DNA of 64,000 bases from Anaerolineaceae bacterium (lineage in GTDB: Bacteria > Chloroflexota > Anaerolineae > Aggregatilineales > Phototrophicaceae). The stretch lies in NCBI GenBank assembly GCA_002702065.1, contig NZXX01000004.1, forward strand, positions 319,748-383,747, given 5' to 3'. A model generated the notes under the pieces. It made no database searches. It was not told the DNA's origin and saw only the letters and a program-made list of their open reading frames with translations. Shown here in pieces: positions 35,212 to 43,930 of this stretch; positions within the stretch are counted from its first letter, which is position 1; each line of letters begins with the position of its first letter. Position numbers and translations under genes: made by a program.

Positions 35212-36401
35212 TGTTCGACAAACAAGCTAAGCGAAACGTCCTCATCGTATGGTTCATCCTGGTCTGCCTGTCAGGGTCCGTTCACGGCCAGACTGTGGAT
35301 ATTTACCTGTGGGAAATGCCCGTCATTGTGGATGTCGACACACAGGGCGCAGCCGCCGAGATCGACATCCTGCGGGACGAGATCGACCGCATACTGGCGG
35401 CCCCGGCGCTGGCCCCCTTGCGCCTGAACTTTTCGGACTTGCTGGAAGAAGGGTACTGGGTTTACATCGAGCGAGGCCGGATCATCACGACGCTGGCCGC
35501 CGCCTACCCGTACCTGCTGCCCGACCAGCAAGAGGCGGTTCAGGTTTATGTCCGAACCATGCTGGAATCCGGCGATGAAGCTCCCTGGCATTCCCCACTC
35601 AAAAGCAATGGCGAAGGTGCCGAGCGCCACGACCATCAGCACGCCATCACATTGGGCCGTTACCCCCATTTCCCGGATACAGGCCCGGTGCCAACCCTGC
35701 ATGTACTGTATGGGTTATGGCTGTACGCCGAACGCAGCGGCGACTGGGAGACGGTGTCCCAATACTGGGAACCCATCAAGCAGTATTATGCCGACAATCG
35801 GGAAACTGCCGTTTTGTACGGGCAGCTTGGCGGGTTTATCGGGATGGCCCGCATGGCCTATCAACTGGACGATGCAGAAACGCTGGCAGCTGTCGACGCG
35901 GACGCACGCAGCCAGTTCGATGCCGCACTGGATATTGACCTGATCGCGGCGCGGCAGCAGACAAGCACGTTTGGCTTTTTCGACAATGCACGCAAGGATG
36001 GTTTTTTCCCCGGCCAGCCGTGGATGTTCCTGAACGCCTCACCGGAGGTCATGCGGTATATCAACGACCACGCCGACCTGCGCGCTGCCGCGCTGGATCG
36101 CGTCGACCAGTTCCTTCAGCGGTATCCGGTATGGTGGCTCGTCCGGGCGCCCTACTTTAGCCGCTGGACCGGTGACGAAAGTATCGGCCTGACCCCGGAA
36201 ACTTTCGGCATCCACATGCCGTTTGAGCGTTGGATCCGCCAGACCGAGCCGGCGCAGCTCCGCAGCTACATGCGTTCAGCGCCACTGGGAACAGGCGACC
36301 TTTACTGGATTGAGGCCCTTGTCACCGCCATCGAAGCGACGGGTCAGGTCTGCTGGCAGGATGTCCGCAGCGGTACGCCAACATGCGAAGCCGGTTCGTA
36401 G
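35211..36401 (+). CDS. Secreted helical protein of unknown function
   Basis: I do not recognise a named family. The 396-residue protein has a signal peptide (VLIVWFILVCLSGSVHGQ), then a mostly helical domain with aromatic-rich segments (GYWVYIERGRIITTLAAAYP, WLYAERSGDWETVSQYW, GFIGMARMAYQL). Such patterns resemble alpha/alpha-barrel (six-hairpin glycosidase or lyase) proteins, but I see no catalytic signature. It overlaps the preceding propeller gene by one base (TGATG), so the two are made together and are likely to act together outside the cell. Confidence 0.62.
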   Translation: MFDKQAKRNVLIVWFILVCLSGSVHGQTVDIYLWEMPVIVDVDTQGAAAEIDILRDEIDRILAAPALAPLRLNFSDLLEEGYWVYIERGRIITTLAAAYPYLLPDQQEAVQVYVRTMLESGDEAPWHSPLKSNGEGAERHDHQHAITLGRYPHFPDTGPVPTLHVLYGLWLYAERSGDWETVSQYWEPIKQYYADNRETAVLYGQLGGFIGMARMAYQLDDAETLAAVDADARSQFDAALDIDLIAARQQTSTFGFFDNARKDGFFPGQPWMFLNASPEVMRYINDHADLRAAALDRVDQFLQRYPVWWLVRAPYFSRWTGDESIGLTPETFGIHMPFERWIRQTEPAQLRSYMRSAPLGTGDLYWIEALVTAIEATGQVCWQDVRSGTPTCEAGS

Positions 36402-36410
36402 CCAGATTGC

Positions 36411-37700
36411 TTAATCGGCGTCAACGACGATCTGTTCCTGTTTGACAAAAACACGCTGGCCATTTTTGACATCATGCAGCACGTGGGTGCCGGGGCCAAT
36501 CTGCGCCGCTTCGCCAATTTTGACACCGGGCATGGTCATGGCATCTACCGCGATAAACGCATCCTTGCCGATAATCGCCCCCAGTTTGTCGCGCCCGGTT
36601 TCGAGCTTCTGGCCTTTGACGTAGCTTGGCACAATACCCCGGTCGATGCGCAGGTTGGCGGTCGTACACCCGGCAGAGAAGTTTACATTCGGTCCAAATA
36701 CCGAATCCAGCACCCGGCAGGCGTGCATCTGGCACCCATCCGCCACATAGCTGCGCGCCACTTCAGTCGTAAAGCCGACGTTGCAATGATCCAGCACCAT
36801 CGAGCCGCGCACCAGCGCATTGTTGCCCACAATCGTACCGTTGCCGATATACGCCGGGCCAACCACCGCCGCACCCGGAAACACCTTCACGCCCTCACCG
36901 ATGAACACATCCCCCACCAGCGAAGCCGTTGGCGCGATAAAGGCGCTGTCGGCCACGGTCTGCCCTTTAATCTGCGACAGAAAGTAATCCATAATATCCA
37001 GCGTATGCCAGGGGAATTTCAGCGCGCTCCAGTGCCCGGCATAAGGCACTGCCCGAAACACATGCGCTTTCATCAAAGTGTCCATCGCCCGTTCGTAGTG
37101 ATCGTCCGAGGGTAGATCACGGGCATATTCAGCGCGGATTGCATCCAGCAGGCGTCCGGCATGGCTGTGGATATGGGCGACAATATTCACCAGATTACTG
37201 GGGCGGTTATCAGCACCCGGCTTTTCGACCATGCCCGTAATGCGATTGGCGTCATCCACCACCAGATAGCCGCCCGGAAAATAGTCTTCCATCTCGTACC
37301 CGGTAATGAGGCTCTCGTCCGGGTTGGCTTGATACTTCGCCAGCATATCGAGGTGTAAATGCGTATCCACCACATCATGCACCTGATTAATGTACACCGC
37401 TGCATCAGGCTCCAGTACGGGTGCCGCCTGCAAAATCGCATCCCCCATCCCAATCGCGCTGGCCTGCACGACCACATCGACCTGCATCGAACCTACAGCC
37501 GCCGTCATCATTCGAATATCGTCGACATTTTCAGGGTTGCCAACGATGACCACACGCTCGAAACCCAACTCATGATAGCGCCGAAGCTGGCTGATCAGCA
37601 GCGGTTCTGCCCCAAAACGCAGCAGCGACTTTTCCCGCAGCGGCCACATGCGGGACGATGCACCACCAGCCAGGATAATCAGGGTAGGCGTGGACGACAT
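36411..37700 (-). CDS. Sugar-phosphate nucleotidyltransferase with left-handed beta-helix
   Basis: The 429-residue protein has an N-terminal nucleotidyltransferase domain with LAGGASSRMWP (10-20) and the downstream Lys of LREKSLLRFG, and then a C-terminal hexapeptide-repeat helix (about 250-410: VFIGEGVKVFPGAAVVGPAY, IGNGTIVGNNALVRG). The layout matches bifunctional GlmU/RmlA-like enzymes, which make NDP-sugars and may also carry an acyltransferase-like domain. The ATG at 37700 has AAGGAG 7 bases upstream; the longer reading from 37805 lacks support. Specific sugar is unknown. Confidence 0.85.
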   Translation of the reverse strand: MSSTPTLIILAGGASSRMWPLREKSLLRFGAEPLLISQLRRYHELGFERVVIVGNPENVDDIRMMTAAVGSMQVDVVVQASAIGMGDAILQAAPVLEPDAAVYINQVHDVVDTHLHLDMLAKYQANPDESLITGYEMEDYFPGGYLVVDDANRITGMVEKPGADNRPSNLVNIVAHIHSHAGRLLDAIRAEYARDLPSDDHYERAMDTLMKAHVFRAVPYAGHWSALKFPWHTLDIMDYFLSQIKGQTVADSAFIAPTASLVGDVFIGEGVKVFPGAAVVGPAYIGNGTIVGNNALVRGSMVLDHCNVGFTTEVARSYVADGCQMHACRVLDSVFGPNVNFSAGCTTANLRIDRGIVPSYVKGQKLETGRDKLGAIIGKDAFIAVDAMTMPGVKIGEAAQIGPGTHVLHDVKNGQRVFVKQEQIVVDAD

Positions 37701-37733
37701 AGACGACTCCTTACTGGAAGATAACCTGCTATT

Positions 37734-37761
37734 ATTGTACAACCTTGCTCCGAAGAGGCAA
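37734..37761 (-). promoter_or_regulatory. Promoter of the nucleotidyltransferase gene
   Basis: On the minus strand TTGCCT (37756-37761), a 16-base spacer and TACAAT (37734-37739) lie about 35 bases before the ATG at 37700. Confidence 0.5.
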
Positions 37762-37805
37762 TTCCCCTTAAAATACGTTAAACACCCTTGAGACAGGCGC
37801 AACAC

Positions 37806-40070
37806 ATGACTGAACTTTCCCCCTCATCACCCAGCGCCACCGACGAAACCAAACCGGCAGCGGACCGGCAGAAACAGGCGCTGCTGGCTGCGCTGGCTGG
37901 TGGCCCTGTAAAGCTGCTCGATCAAATCAAAGCCGTTCTTGCCCTCAGCCAACATGTGCCTGTCACAGACACGACCCCGGATCAACCGGCCCGGTCCGTG
38001 ACCACCGATCAGGCCCGCCTGACCGCGCTGGTTCAACTGGCGGAATATATCCCCGACGATCAGCTTGCCGCCCTTTACGAAGAGCTGCAATCCGTCGACG
38101 ATGTGGAAACCCGCCTGCTGTGCACGATCCGGCTGGCCCTGCGGATGCCGCCTCAGTATTTCCAGACCATTGTTCGGCAGGCATGGCAGCAGTCTGATGA
38201 GCTGCCCACCGCCGAAGCGCGCGCCCGTGTCCTGCTGCAATTGGTGCCCCTGCTCACCCTTATCGACGACGAACCGGCGGCACCGCCCATCCTGCTGGAA
38301 ATCGTGTCACTGGCACAGGCGATCAGCAACATCGAAGCGCGTATCCGAAGCCTGATGGCCCTGGTGCCGCATTTGCCACGCAGTATGCGCCTGCGTGTCC
38401 TGAATCGTGTGCTGGACGAAGTCGACGGTTTGCACAGCGACAACCAGCGCGCCACGGCCCTCGCCGCAGTGGCAACCCACCTGATGCCCGACATCGACAC
38501 GCGGGCCTTTCAGTGCGCCGAAAGCATTCAGGTACCCGACGAACGGGCCCGTGCCCTGACCGCGCTGGCACGTCATATGCCGTTATCCATGCAATCTGCC
38601 CTGCGCCGCAGCACGCTGAGCGCGATTGGCAATATCAGCGACGAGGAAGCCCGCACTGAAGCGCTGATTGCGTTTGCCCCGCATCTCGAATTTGTCACCG
38701 ATACGCAGCATTTCCCCAACATGCTGGAACAGGCACTGGCGGTCGCCATCAGCATCAAACGGCGTCACCTGCGCGCGCGCGTACTGGTCGCCCTGGCCCC
38801 GCACATGTCGGTTGATCTTCAGGGTGAGGCGCTGGCCGCCGTCCATAACCTGAGCAACGAACGCGAACGTGCCCTGCTGCTCACGCAGTTGGCGCCGACA
38901 TTGCCCGCCAATATGCTGATCGCCAGTCTGGCCGTCGCCCACAGCATGATCGAGCCGGATGCCCGTGTTCAGGCCCTGACCGCCCTCGCCCTGCACGCGC
39001 CGGAAAATGCGCGCGAACGCACCATGCTCGATGCGCTGTCCGCCGCATCCACCCTGACGCATCGTTACGAGCGAGTCAGCGCGCTGCTGGCACTCATCGA
39101 CGTGCTGCCGCCGCATTTACAGGGCCGCGCCTATAACGACGCGCTCGACGCAACCCGCCTGATCGACAACGAAAATGCACGCGCACGTGCCCTCAGTCTG
39201 CTGGCCCCGACGCTGCCGCCCCGCCTGCATGAACGCGCCCTCCAGATGGCGAGAGACATTCGCAACGCCGAGCAGCGCCTCGCCGCGCTCAGTAGTATTG
39301 CCCGCGTCCTCGATAACAGCCACAGCCTGAGCGCCGAACTGATGGCCGCCACCTATGAGCTGCCTTTCGAATACAAGCGCGCGCGTGCCATTGGCGAAGT
39401 CGCCGACCTGCTGACTGGTGAGCATGTACTGGAAGCGCTGGCGATGGTGCGCACCATCGAAGACCCGGTGGATCGGGCCACTGCCTATATTCGGCTGATT
39501 CCGTACCTGAGCGCTCAGGAGCGACGCGAAACCGTCATCGAATGCTGGCAGTTGATCCGCAGTGTCGACAATGGCTACGACGCCGCCAGCACGCTCTCGG
39601 CGCTGGCCCCTTTACTGCCGGAATCCGCCGCCAACGATCTGGCACGCACCGCCGGCATGATTATCGGCTCGATCATGGATGAATACGATCAGGCCAGCGC
39701 GATCACCATTCTGGCCCCTCTACTGGCCGCACAGGAAGAAACCCCGGACGCGCTGCCGCTGCCGCATCAGTCCACAGTCCTGCAAAAAGGCATCGAGGCT
39801 GCGCTGAGCATCCCGCAGATGACCGTTCGGACACCGCTGCTGAGTCATGGTGCCCAGGTCTGGGTCGATACCAATGGCCCGGAAGAGAGCTTCCGCCTGT
39901 GGCAGCACGTGATGCAGGAACTGGCCAGGCAGCCGCTGGCCGATACGATGCTGGCATTGGCGACCTTTACCCCGGTCATCCGGCAGTTCAGCGGCAGCCG
40001 CGTCCTCAGTCAGATGACACAGGTACTACGCCAGTATCGTACGGATTCAGTTGCAGAGTTCGACCGATAG
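37806..40070 (+). CDS. Large helical-repeat (HEAT/ARM-like) protein
   Basis: After a Ser/Thr/Pro-rich N-terminus, the 754-residue chain is built from about 18 successive 32-40-residue helical-hairpin units. Each begins with an Arg-Ala-x-x-Leu pattern followed by Leu-Ala-Pro-x-Leu-Pro (RARALTALARHMP, RARVLVALAPHM, ERALLLTQLAPTLP, RARALSLLAPTLPP). No enzymatic domain, signal peptide or membrane span is seen, so it should be a soluble superhelical scaffold. I know of similar repeats in proteins from Chloroflexota and cyanobacteria but no function. ATG 37806 is preferred over TTG 37788. It is divergent from the nucleotidyltransferase gene. Confidence 0.75.
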   Translation: MTELSPSSPSATDETKPAADRQKQALLAALAGGPVKLLDQIKAVLALSQHVPVTDTTPDQPARSVTTDQARLTALVQLAEYIPDDQLAALYEELQSVDDVETRLLCTIRLALRMPPQYFQTIVRQAWQQSDELPTAEARARVLLQLVPLLTLIDDEPAAPPILLEIVSLAQAISNIEARIRSLMALVPHLPRSMRLRVLNRVLDEVDGLHSDNQRATALAAVATHLMPDIDTRAFQCAESIQVPDERARALTALARHMPLSMQSALRRSTLSAIGNISDEEARTEALIAFAPHLEFVTDTQHFPNMLEQALAVAISIKRRHLRARVLVALAPHMSVDLQGEALAAVHNLSNERERALLLTQLAPTLPANMLIASLAVAHSMIEPDARVQALTALALHAPENARERTMLDALSAASTLTHRYERVSALLALIDVLPPHLQGRAYNDALDATRLIDNENARARALSLLAPTLPPRLHERALQMARDIRNAEQRLAALSSIARVLDNSHSLSAELMAATYELPFEYKRARAIGEVADLLTGEHVLEALAMVRTIEDPVDRATAYIRLIPYLSAQERRETVIECWQLIRSVDNGYDAASTLSALAPLLPESAANDLARTAGMIIGSIMDEYDQASAITILAPLLAAQEETPDALPLPHQSTVLQKGIEAALSIPQMTVRTPLLSHGAQVWVDTNGPEESFRLWQHVMQELARQPLADTMLALATFTPVIRQFSGSRVLSQMTQVLRQYRTDSVAEFDR

Positions 40071-40118
40071 CGATAATCTTGCAAGCGAGATAAGAGAGTT
40101 CAAGCTGAAGAGAACCCG

Positions 40119-40553
40119 ATGAGCCATACTTTCCTGCTGAATCTGATGCGTGTGACTCATGATGTCACGCGGGCAGAACGCGCATTTGCCGTAGATCTGG
40201 AATTGAACATTCTGGGTACACTCAATATCACCCCGGAGCAAGTCGAAGCCCCTTACCTGGCCTGTATTCGTCAGGCGCTGGCAGAAGGCACCCCGATCAT
40301 TACCGACAATTACACCATGTCGATTGATCCATCCAAAGCGCCCGTGACCAACAAGTCCTTCCCGAAGCTGCGTTTTGTCGTCATCCTGCCTGTAAAGGAT
40401 GTAGGGGCCGTGTGCCTCGACCAGAACCTGCGCGGCGGGGTGACAACCAAAGACAAGGTCGAACGCCTGACCCAGTTTATTCAACATGTTCTGGACAATA
40501 ACAAAACCGAGTTGGATGAAGACGAGTTATCGGCCCTCTACCAGAGCTTCTAA
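40119..40553 (+). CDS. Small GAF-like domain protein
   Basis: The 144-residue protein reads as a lone, shortened GAF domain: RAERAFAVDLELNILGTLNI, a central PIITDNYTM, then SFPKLRFVVILPVKDVGAVC and LDQNLRGGVTTKDKVERLTQ. GAF domains bind small ligands or mediate dimerisation. There is no output domain, so it probably works with a partner. It is convergent with the receiver-Roadblock gene, with one base between the two stops, next to a chemosensory operon. Confidence 0.7.
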   Translation: MSHTFLLNLMRVTHDVTRAERAFAVDLELNILGTLNITPEQVEAPYLACIRQALAEGTPIITDNYTMSIDPSKAPVTNKSFPKLRFVVILPVKDVGAVCLDQNLRGGVTTKDKVERLTQFIQHVLDNNKTELDEDELSALYQSF

Positions 40554-40554
40554 G

Positions 40555-41466
40555 TTAATCCTGCAAGCTGGGCAGCGGCCTGGGCTGGGGAATTGAACGT
40601 AAAATGTCGTCAATGATGGCAGCCGTGCGCTTGCTGTACAGCCAGACCATACCCGGTTTGACATCCGCATCGCAGATAACCGCCAGCGATACGGTGTACG
40701 GCTTACCAAACTCAATGATATAGACCCCACTCTGATCGCCCTCAAAATAGGTGGAGTGAAATTTATTCTCTTCGAGGATATTCGCCAGTGACCGCTGCGC
40801 CGTATGGTCAATGCTCAGGGCATGCGTCAGCAGCTTGAGATCGTAATCTTCCAGCGTGCCCGCCGCGCCAATCATATTGCCGTCGGTATCGACCAGGCCC
40901 ACAAAACTGGCCTTCACATGATTCAGCAGCAGGTTGAGTTCCTTGTTGATCAGGGTGAAATGCTCCCGACGCAGCATCAGCACAGCGGGGCGCGTGCGTG
41001 GGTCCAGCCGCTTGGCCCGGTCACGCGGGACAGGGGGCGGCGGTGGGGGTTGTTCCGTCCGTTTGCTGGCAGCAGCCTGCTTCTTCTTTTCCAACTGACG
41101 CTCGATCTGCATCATCACAAAAGTCATGTTCAGTGGTTTGTACAGGTAATCGACCGCGCCCAGCCGGAAAACCGCAACCGCGCTTTTCGCCGACAGGTCA
41201 TCATCAATCACGATGACTTTGGCGCCAGGCCGCAAACCACCCACCACTGCCAGCAGGTCCATACCGCTGAGGTCTGGCAGTTCGGCCTCTGTGATGATCA
41301 AATCGAAGGGGGCCAGCAGAATTTCGCTGAGCGCTTCCTCAAAGTTATCCGCTACGTTCACGATATAGCCGCTTGCGGTTTCCAGCACTTCGCTGAGGCC
41401 GATGCGCAGCTCTTCATCTCTGGCAACTATGAGAATGCGGTCTTTTGTCTTTTGTGCGCTCATCAT
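40555..41466 (-). CDS. Degenerate receiver domain fused to Roadblock/LC7-like domain
   Basis: Residues 10-125 have a CheY-like fold, but key positions are altered. The acidic pair is A15-R16-D17, and the phospho-acceptor Asp is Glu60 (LIITEAELPDLSG); only the Lys (K110) is kept. It therefore probably cannot be phosphorylated and may mimic the active state. A Lys/Ala then Pro-rich linker (about 127-150) leads to a C-terminal domain (about 165-285: RREHFTLINKELNLLLNHV, then SFVGLVDTDGNMIGAAG) that resembles Roadblock/LC7 (MglB-like) small-GTPase partners. It is the last gene of the chemosensory operon; its start overlaps the cheW stop by 4 bases. Confidence 0.75.
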   Translation of the reverse strand: MMSAQKTKDRILIVARDEELRIGLSEVLETASGYIVNVADNFEEALSEILLAPFDLIITEAELPDLSGMDLLAVVGGLRPGAKVIVIDDDLSAKSAVAVFRLGAVDYLYKPLNMTFVMMQIERQLEKKKQAAASKRTEQPPPPPPVPRDRAKRLDPRTRPAVLMLRREHFTLINKELNLLLNHVKASFVGLVDTDGNMIGAAGTLEDYDLKLLTHALSIDHTAQRSLANILEENKFHSTYFEGDQSGVYIIEFGKPYTVSLAVICDADVKPGMVWLYSKRTAAIIDDILRSIPQPRPLPSLQD

Positions 41467-41930
41467 TGGGTCTGCTCACCCTCAACATGAACTGACACCG
41501 CCTGGGGCAGATAATGCGCCAGCAGCGATGACAATGCCAGTAATTGAACCATCTGATCGCCATGCGTGACCACGCTGCGCACAAACCGGTCGCGGACTAC
41601 ATGCTGCGACAGGCTCGACGAGTCGAAATGGGCGATGCGCAGCACTTCGTCAACCACCAGCCCGGCGGATTGCTGGGCCGCATGGGCGACGATAAACAGA
41701 GTCGTGGTATCGACGGCAGGCACCGGGTGCCGAAACACCGGGCGCAGATCAAGCACCGGCAGCGGCGCGCCATGCCGATTGGCCACGCCCAGAAACACAT
41801 CGTCAATGTCGGGCGTTTCCACCAGTTCGACCATCGCCGCCACTTCAATCACCTGCTCGATCGCCAGGGCATAATGCTGGTCTCCCAGACGAAAAAGCAA
41901 ATGGGGTATGGTTCCCGCTGCGTCAGCCAC
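41463..41930 (-). CDS. cheW: CheW-like adaptor (second copy)
   Basis: CheW domains couple chemoreceptors to CheA. The 155-residue protein shows LLFRLGDQHYALAIEQVIEV, GVANRHGAPLPVLDLRPVF and AGLVVDEVLRI, the normal CheW pattern. I choose GTG at 41930, since AGGAGG lies 9 bases upstream and it overlaps the preceding stop by 8 bases; an ATG at 41975 would overlap the upstream gene by 53 bases. Two different CheW proteins in this operon (see 47485) suggest array specialisation. Confidence 0.85.
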   Translation of the reverse strand: MADAAGTIPHLLFRLGDQHYALAIEQVIEVAAMVELVETPDIDDVFLGVANRHGAPLPVLDLRPVFRHPVPAVDTTTLFIVAHAAQQSAGLVVDEVLRIAHFDSSSLSQHVVRDRFVRSVVTHGDQMVQLLALSSLLAHYLPQAVSVHVEGEQTQ

Positions 41931-42369
41931 TGCTGTCGTCCTCCTGGGGCTGGGGCACTTGCCGCTGGTTGGCATCGGTCAGCCACATCACCATGTAAAT
42001 GACGGGCGGGTTATCCCCCTCGACCAGAATTTCGTCCACCAGATCACCCAGCTTCGAACGCAGCGCAATCAGCACGTTGGACGCCGCAACATTTGCCAGC
42101 CATGCCGCTTCGGACGACACCTGAAGGCCCACTTTCTGCCCTTGCCGCACGCCATTCAGGTTAATGGACTGCGGTTCGCCCGTCTTCAGCACCAGCTCGG
42201 CCAGGCTGGCAGCGGCGCTGGCAAGCTGCGCCCGGTTCGCCGGGGAAAAACCCAGCAAGCTGCCGGCGCGGCGCACCGTGTCGCGTACGATCATAATGTC
42301 CATGCTGTCTTCGATATGCACCGACATAACCGGCGGTTGCATAAAGTAAGGCCCTGTTAAGTGCGTCAT
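41923..42369 (-). CDS. RsbW/RsbT-like ATPase-fold protein in the chemosensory operon
   Basis: The 148-residue product matches the anti-sigma serine-kinase fold around IVRDTVRRAGSLLGFSPANR and the following helix, the usual N-terminal pattern of RsbT/RsbW-like GHKL proteins. The catalytic Asn of the N-box appears replaced (SLAELVLKTG) and no DxGxG motif follows, so ATP binding is doubtful. The rest (NLNGVRQGQKVGLQVSSEAA) fits the beta-sheet face. It lies between the CheY-like and the second cheW genes with 15-base and 8-base junctions. Role unknown; family assignment moderate. Confidence 0.6.
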   Translation of the reverse strand: MTHLTGPYFMQPPVMSVHIEDSMDIMIVRDTVRRAGSLLGFSPANRAQLASAAASLAELVLKTGEPQSINLNGVRQGQKVGLQVSSEAAWLANVAASNVLIALRSKLGDLVDEILVEGDNPPVIYMVMWLTDANQRQVPQPQEDDSSG

Positions 42370-42384
42370 TGCTTTTTGCCCGCC

Positions 42385-42756
42385 TTACAAAATGCCAAGC
42401 TCTTGCAAAGTATTCAGCAGATGCTCCGCGGCGAAAATGTCCTTCGGGATATAATCATCCGCGCCCGCCCGCAAACCGGACATCGTCGCTTTGGGGTCCG
42501 CCTTTTCCGTCAGCATAATCACCGGAATATCCTGCGTCGCCGGGTTGCGCTTCAGCCGCCGGCAAACCTGAAAGCCGTCCATCGTGGGCAGCTTCACGTC
42601 CAGCACGATCAAAGCCGGTGGGTTGTCAATCGCCTCGCGCAGCCCATCCGGGCCATCGTAGGCGACACGTACCCGCAGCCCCACGCTTTCGAGTGTGTCC
42701 TTGATCTGTGCTGCCTGAGTTTTGCTATCTTCAATCAAAAGCGCTTCTAACGCCAT
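42385..42756 (-). CDS. CheY/PilH-like single-domain response regulator
   Basis: A 123-residue receiver with E9-D10 in the acidic pocket, phospho-acceptor D53 (VLDVKLP) and K105 (YIPKD). PilH/PilG-like features (QVCRRLKRNPATQDIPVIML) place it with the response regulators of pilus-type chemosensory systems, not with flagellar CheY. It lies between cheB (29 bases upstream) and the RsbW-like gene. Confidence 0.88.
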   Translation of the reverse strand: MALEALLIEDSKTQAAQIKDTLESVGLRVRVAYDGPDGLREAIDNPPALIVLDVKLPTMDGFQVCRRLKRNPATQDIPVIMLTEKADPKATMSGLRAGADDYIPKDIFAAEHLLNTLQELGIL

Positions 42757-42785
42757 AAGGCTCCTACTCTTACTTTTAGTTTACC

Positions 42786-43862
42786 TCAATTTAGCTGTGC
42801 AAGTGTGACTGCCAGGTTTGATAAACTTAACACTTCGACCACGGCACCACAGGCAATTGCCGCACCCGGCATCCCAAAAACCGTGCAGCTTGCTTCATCC
42901 TGTGCCAGCGTCATCGCCCCTGCCTGACGCAGCGCCAGCAGGCCCGCCGCACCGTCATCGCCCATACCGGTCAGCACCACCCCGACACTGGCCGCGCCAC
43001 AGGCCTCTACAACCGATTCAAACAGCAGGTCAACAGATGGCCGGTAGCGATAATCCCCCCGGTCCCGAACCAACCGCGCCAGCAGCTTGTTCTGCCAGCG
43101 GGTGATGGTCAGATGAGCCGCCCCCGGCGCAAGATAGATACCCCCCGGTTCCAGTATCAGATTATCGTCCGCCACCTGCACGTGCAAGGAAGTCGCTTTT
43201 TCCAGCCAGCGGGCCAGCCCTGCCGTAAATTCGTCGGGCATGTGCTGGGCAATCACAATCGGCAGCCGGTAATCCGATGGCAGCGCATGCAGCAGCACGC
43301 TCAACGCGCTGGGGCCGCCCGCACTGGCTCCAATGGCCACAATCTCGGCAGCATCAACCGGCAGCGGGGCGGACAAATCCGGCACAGATACCACAGCCCC
43401 GGCCTCCACCACCTCCCGCCGGGTTTCCCAGCGGCGGATGACACGTACCCGCGCCATTGCCACCAGTGTGTTGATCAGATGCCGGTGTTTGGCCGCATAA
43501 CCGGGATCGCTGCGATCCAGCGGCTTTTCGACCACGGCCAGCGCCCCGGCCTGCAACGCCTGAAACGACAGGTCGATTTCGCGATCAACCAACCCGCTGA
43601 CCACCACCACCGGCGTCGGCGTCTGGTTCATGATGCGGCGGGTTGCCTCCAGGCCATCGGTCAGCGGCATGCGAATATCCATCGACACCACATCAGGCCG
43701 CAGCTTGTCGACCAGAGTCACCACCTGCTCACCGTCACGCGCCTCGCCAATCACCCGCAAACCCGGTGCGCTGTTGATCAGATTAACCAGATGACGGCGC
43801 ATGGTCGGGCTGTCTTCCGCCACCAGCACCCGCACATCGGATGATTCTATCGGTTGGGCCAT
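42786..43862 (-). CDS. cheB: Chemotaxis response regulator protein-glutamate methylesterase
   Basis: CheB removes methyl groups from (or deamidates) chemoreceptors after phosphorylation. The 358-residue chain has a receiver (D62 in VVSMDIRMP) and a C-terminal methylesterase with catalytic triad Ser (IGASAGGP), His (IVIAQHMP) and Asp (LTGMGDDGAAG). All residues look intact. No CheR methyltransferase gene lies in this operon, so its counterpart must be elsewhere or absent. Confidence 0.93.
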   Translation of the reverse strand: MAQPIESSDVRVLVAEDSPTMRRHLVNLINSAPGLRVIGEARDGEQVVTLVDKLRPDVVSMDIRMPLTDGLEATRRIMNQTPTPVVVVSGLVDREIDLSFQALQAGALAVVEKPLDRSDPGYAAKHRHLINTLVAMARVRVIRRWETRREVVEAGAVVSVPDLSAPLPVDAAEIVAIGASAGGPSALSVLLHALPSDYRLPIVIAQHMPDEFTAGLARWLEKATSLHVQVADDNLILEPGGIYLAPGAAHLTITRWQNKLLARLVRDRGDYRYRPSVDLLFESVVEACGAASVGVVLTGMGDDGAAGLLALRQAGAMTLAQDEASCTVFGMPGAAIACGAVVEVLSLSNLAVTLAQLN

Positions 43863-43930
43863 ACGGCAACCTTCACCTGATTCTGCAAGCCATCCTGCGG
43901 CCTGCCCCCCCAGTAAGTGGTCGTTTCCAT

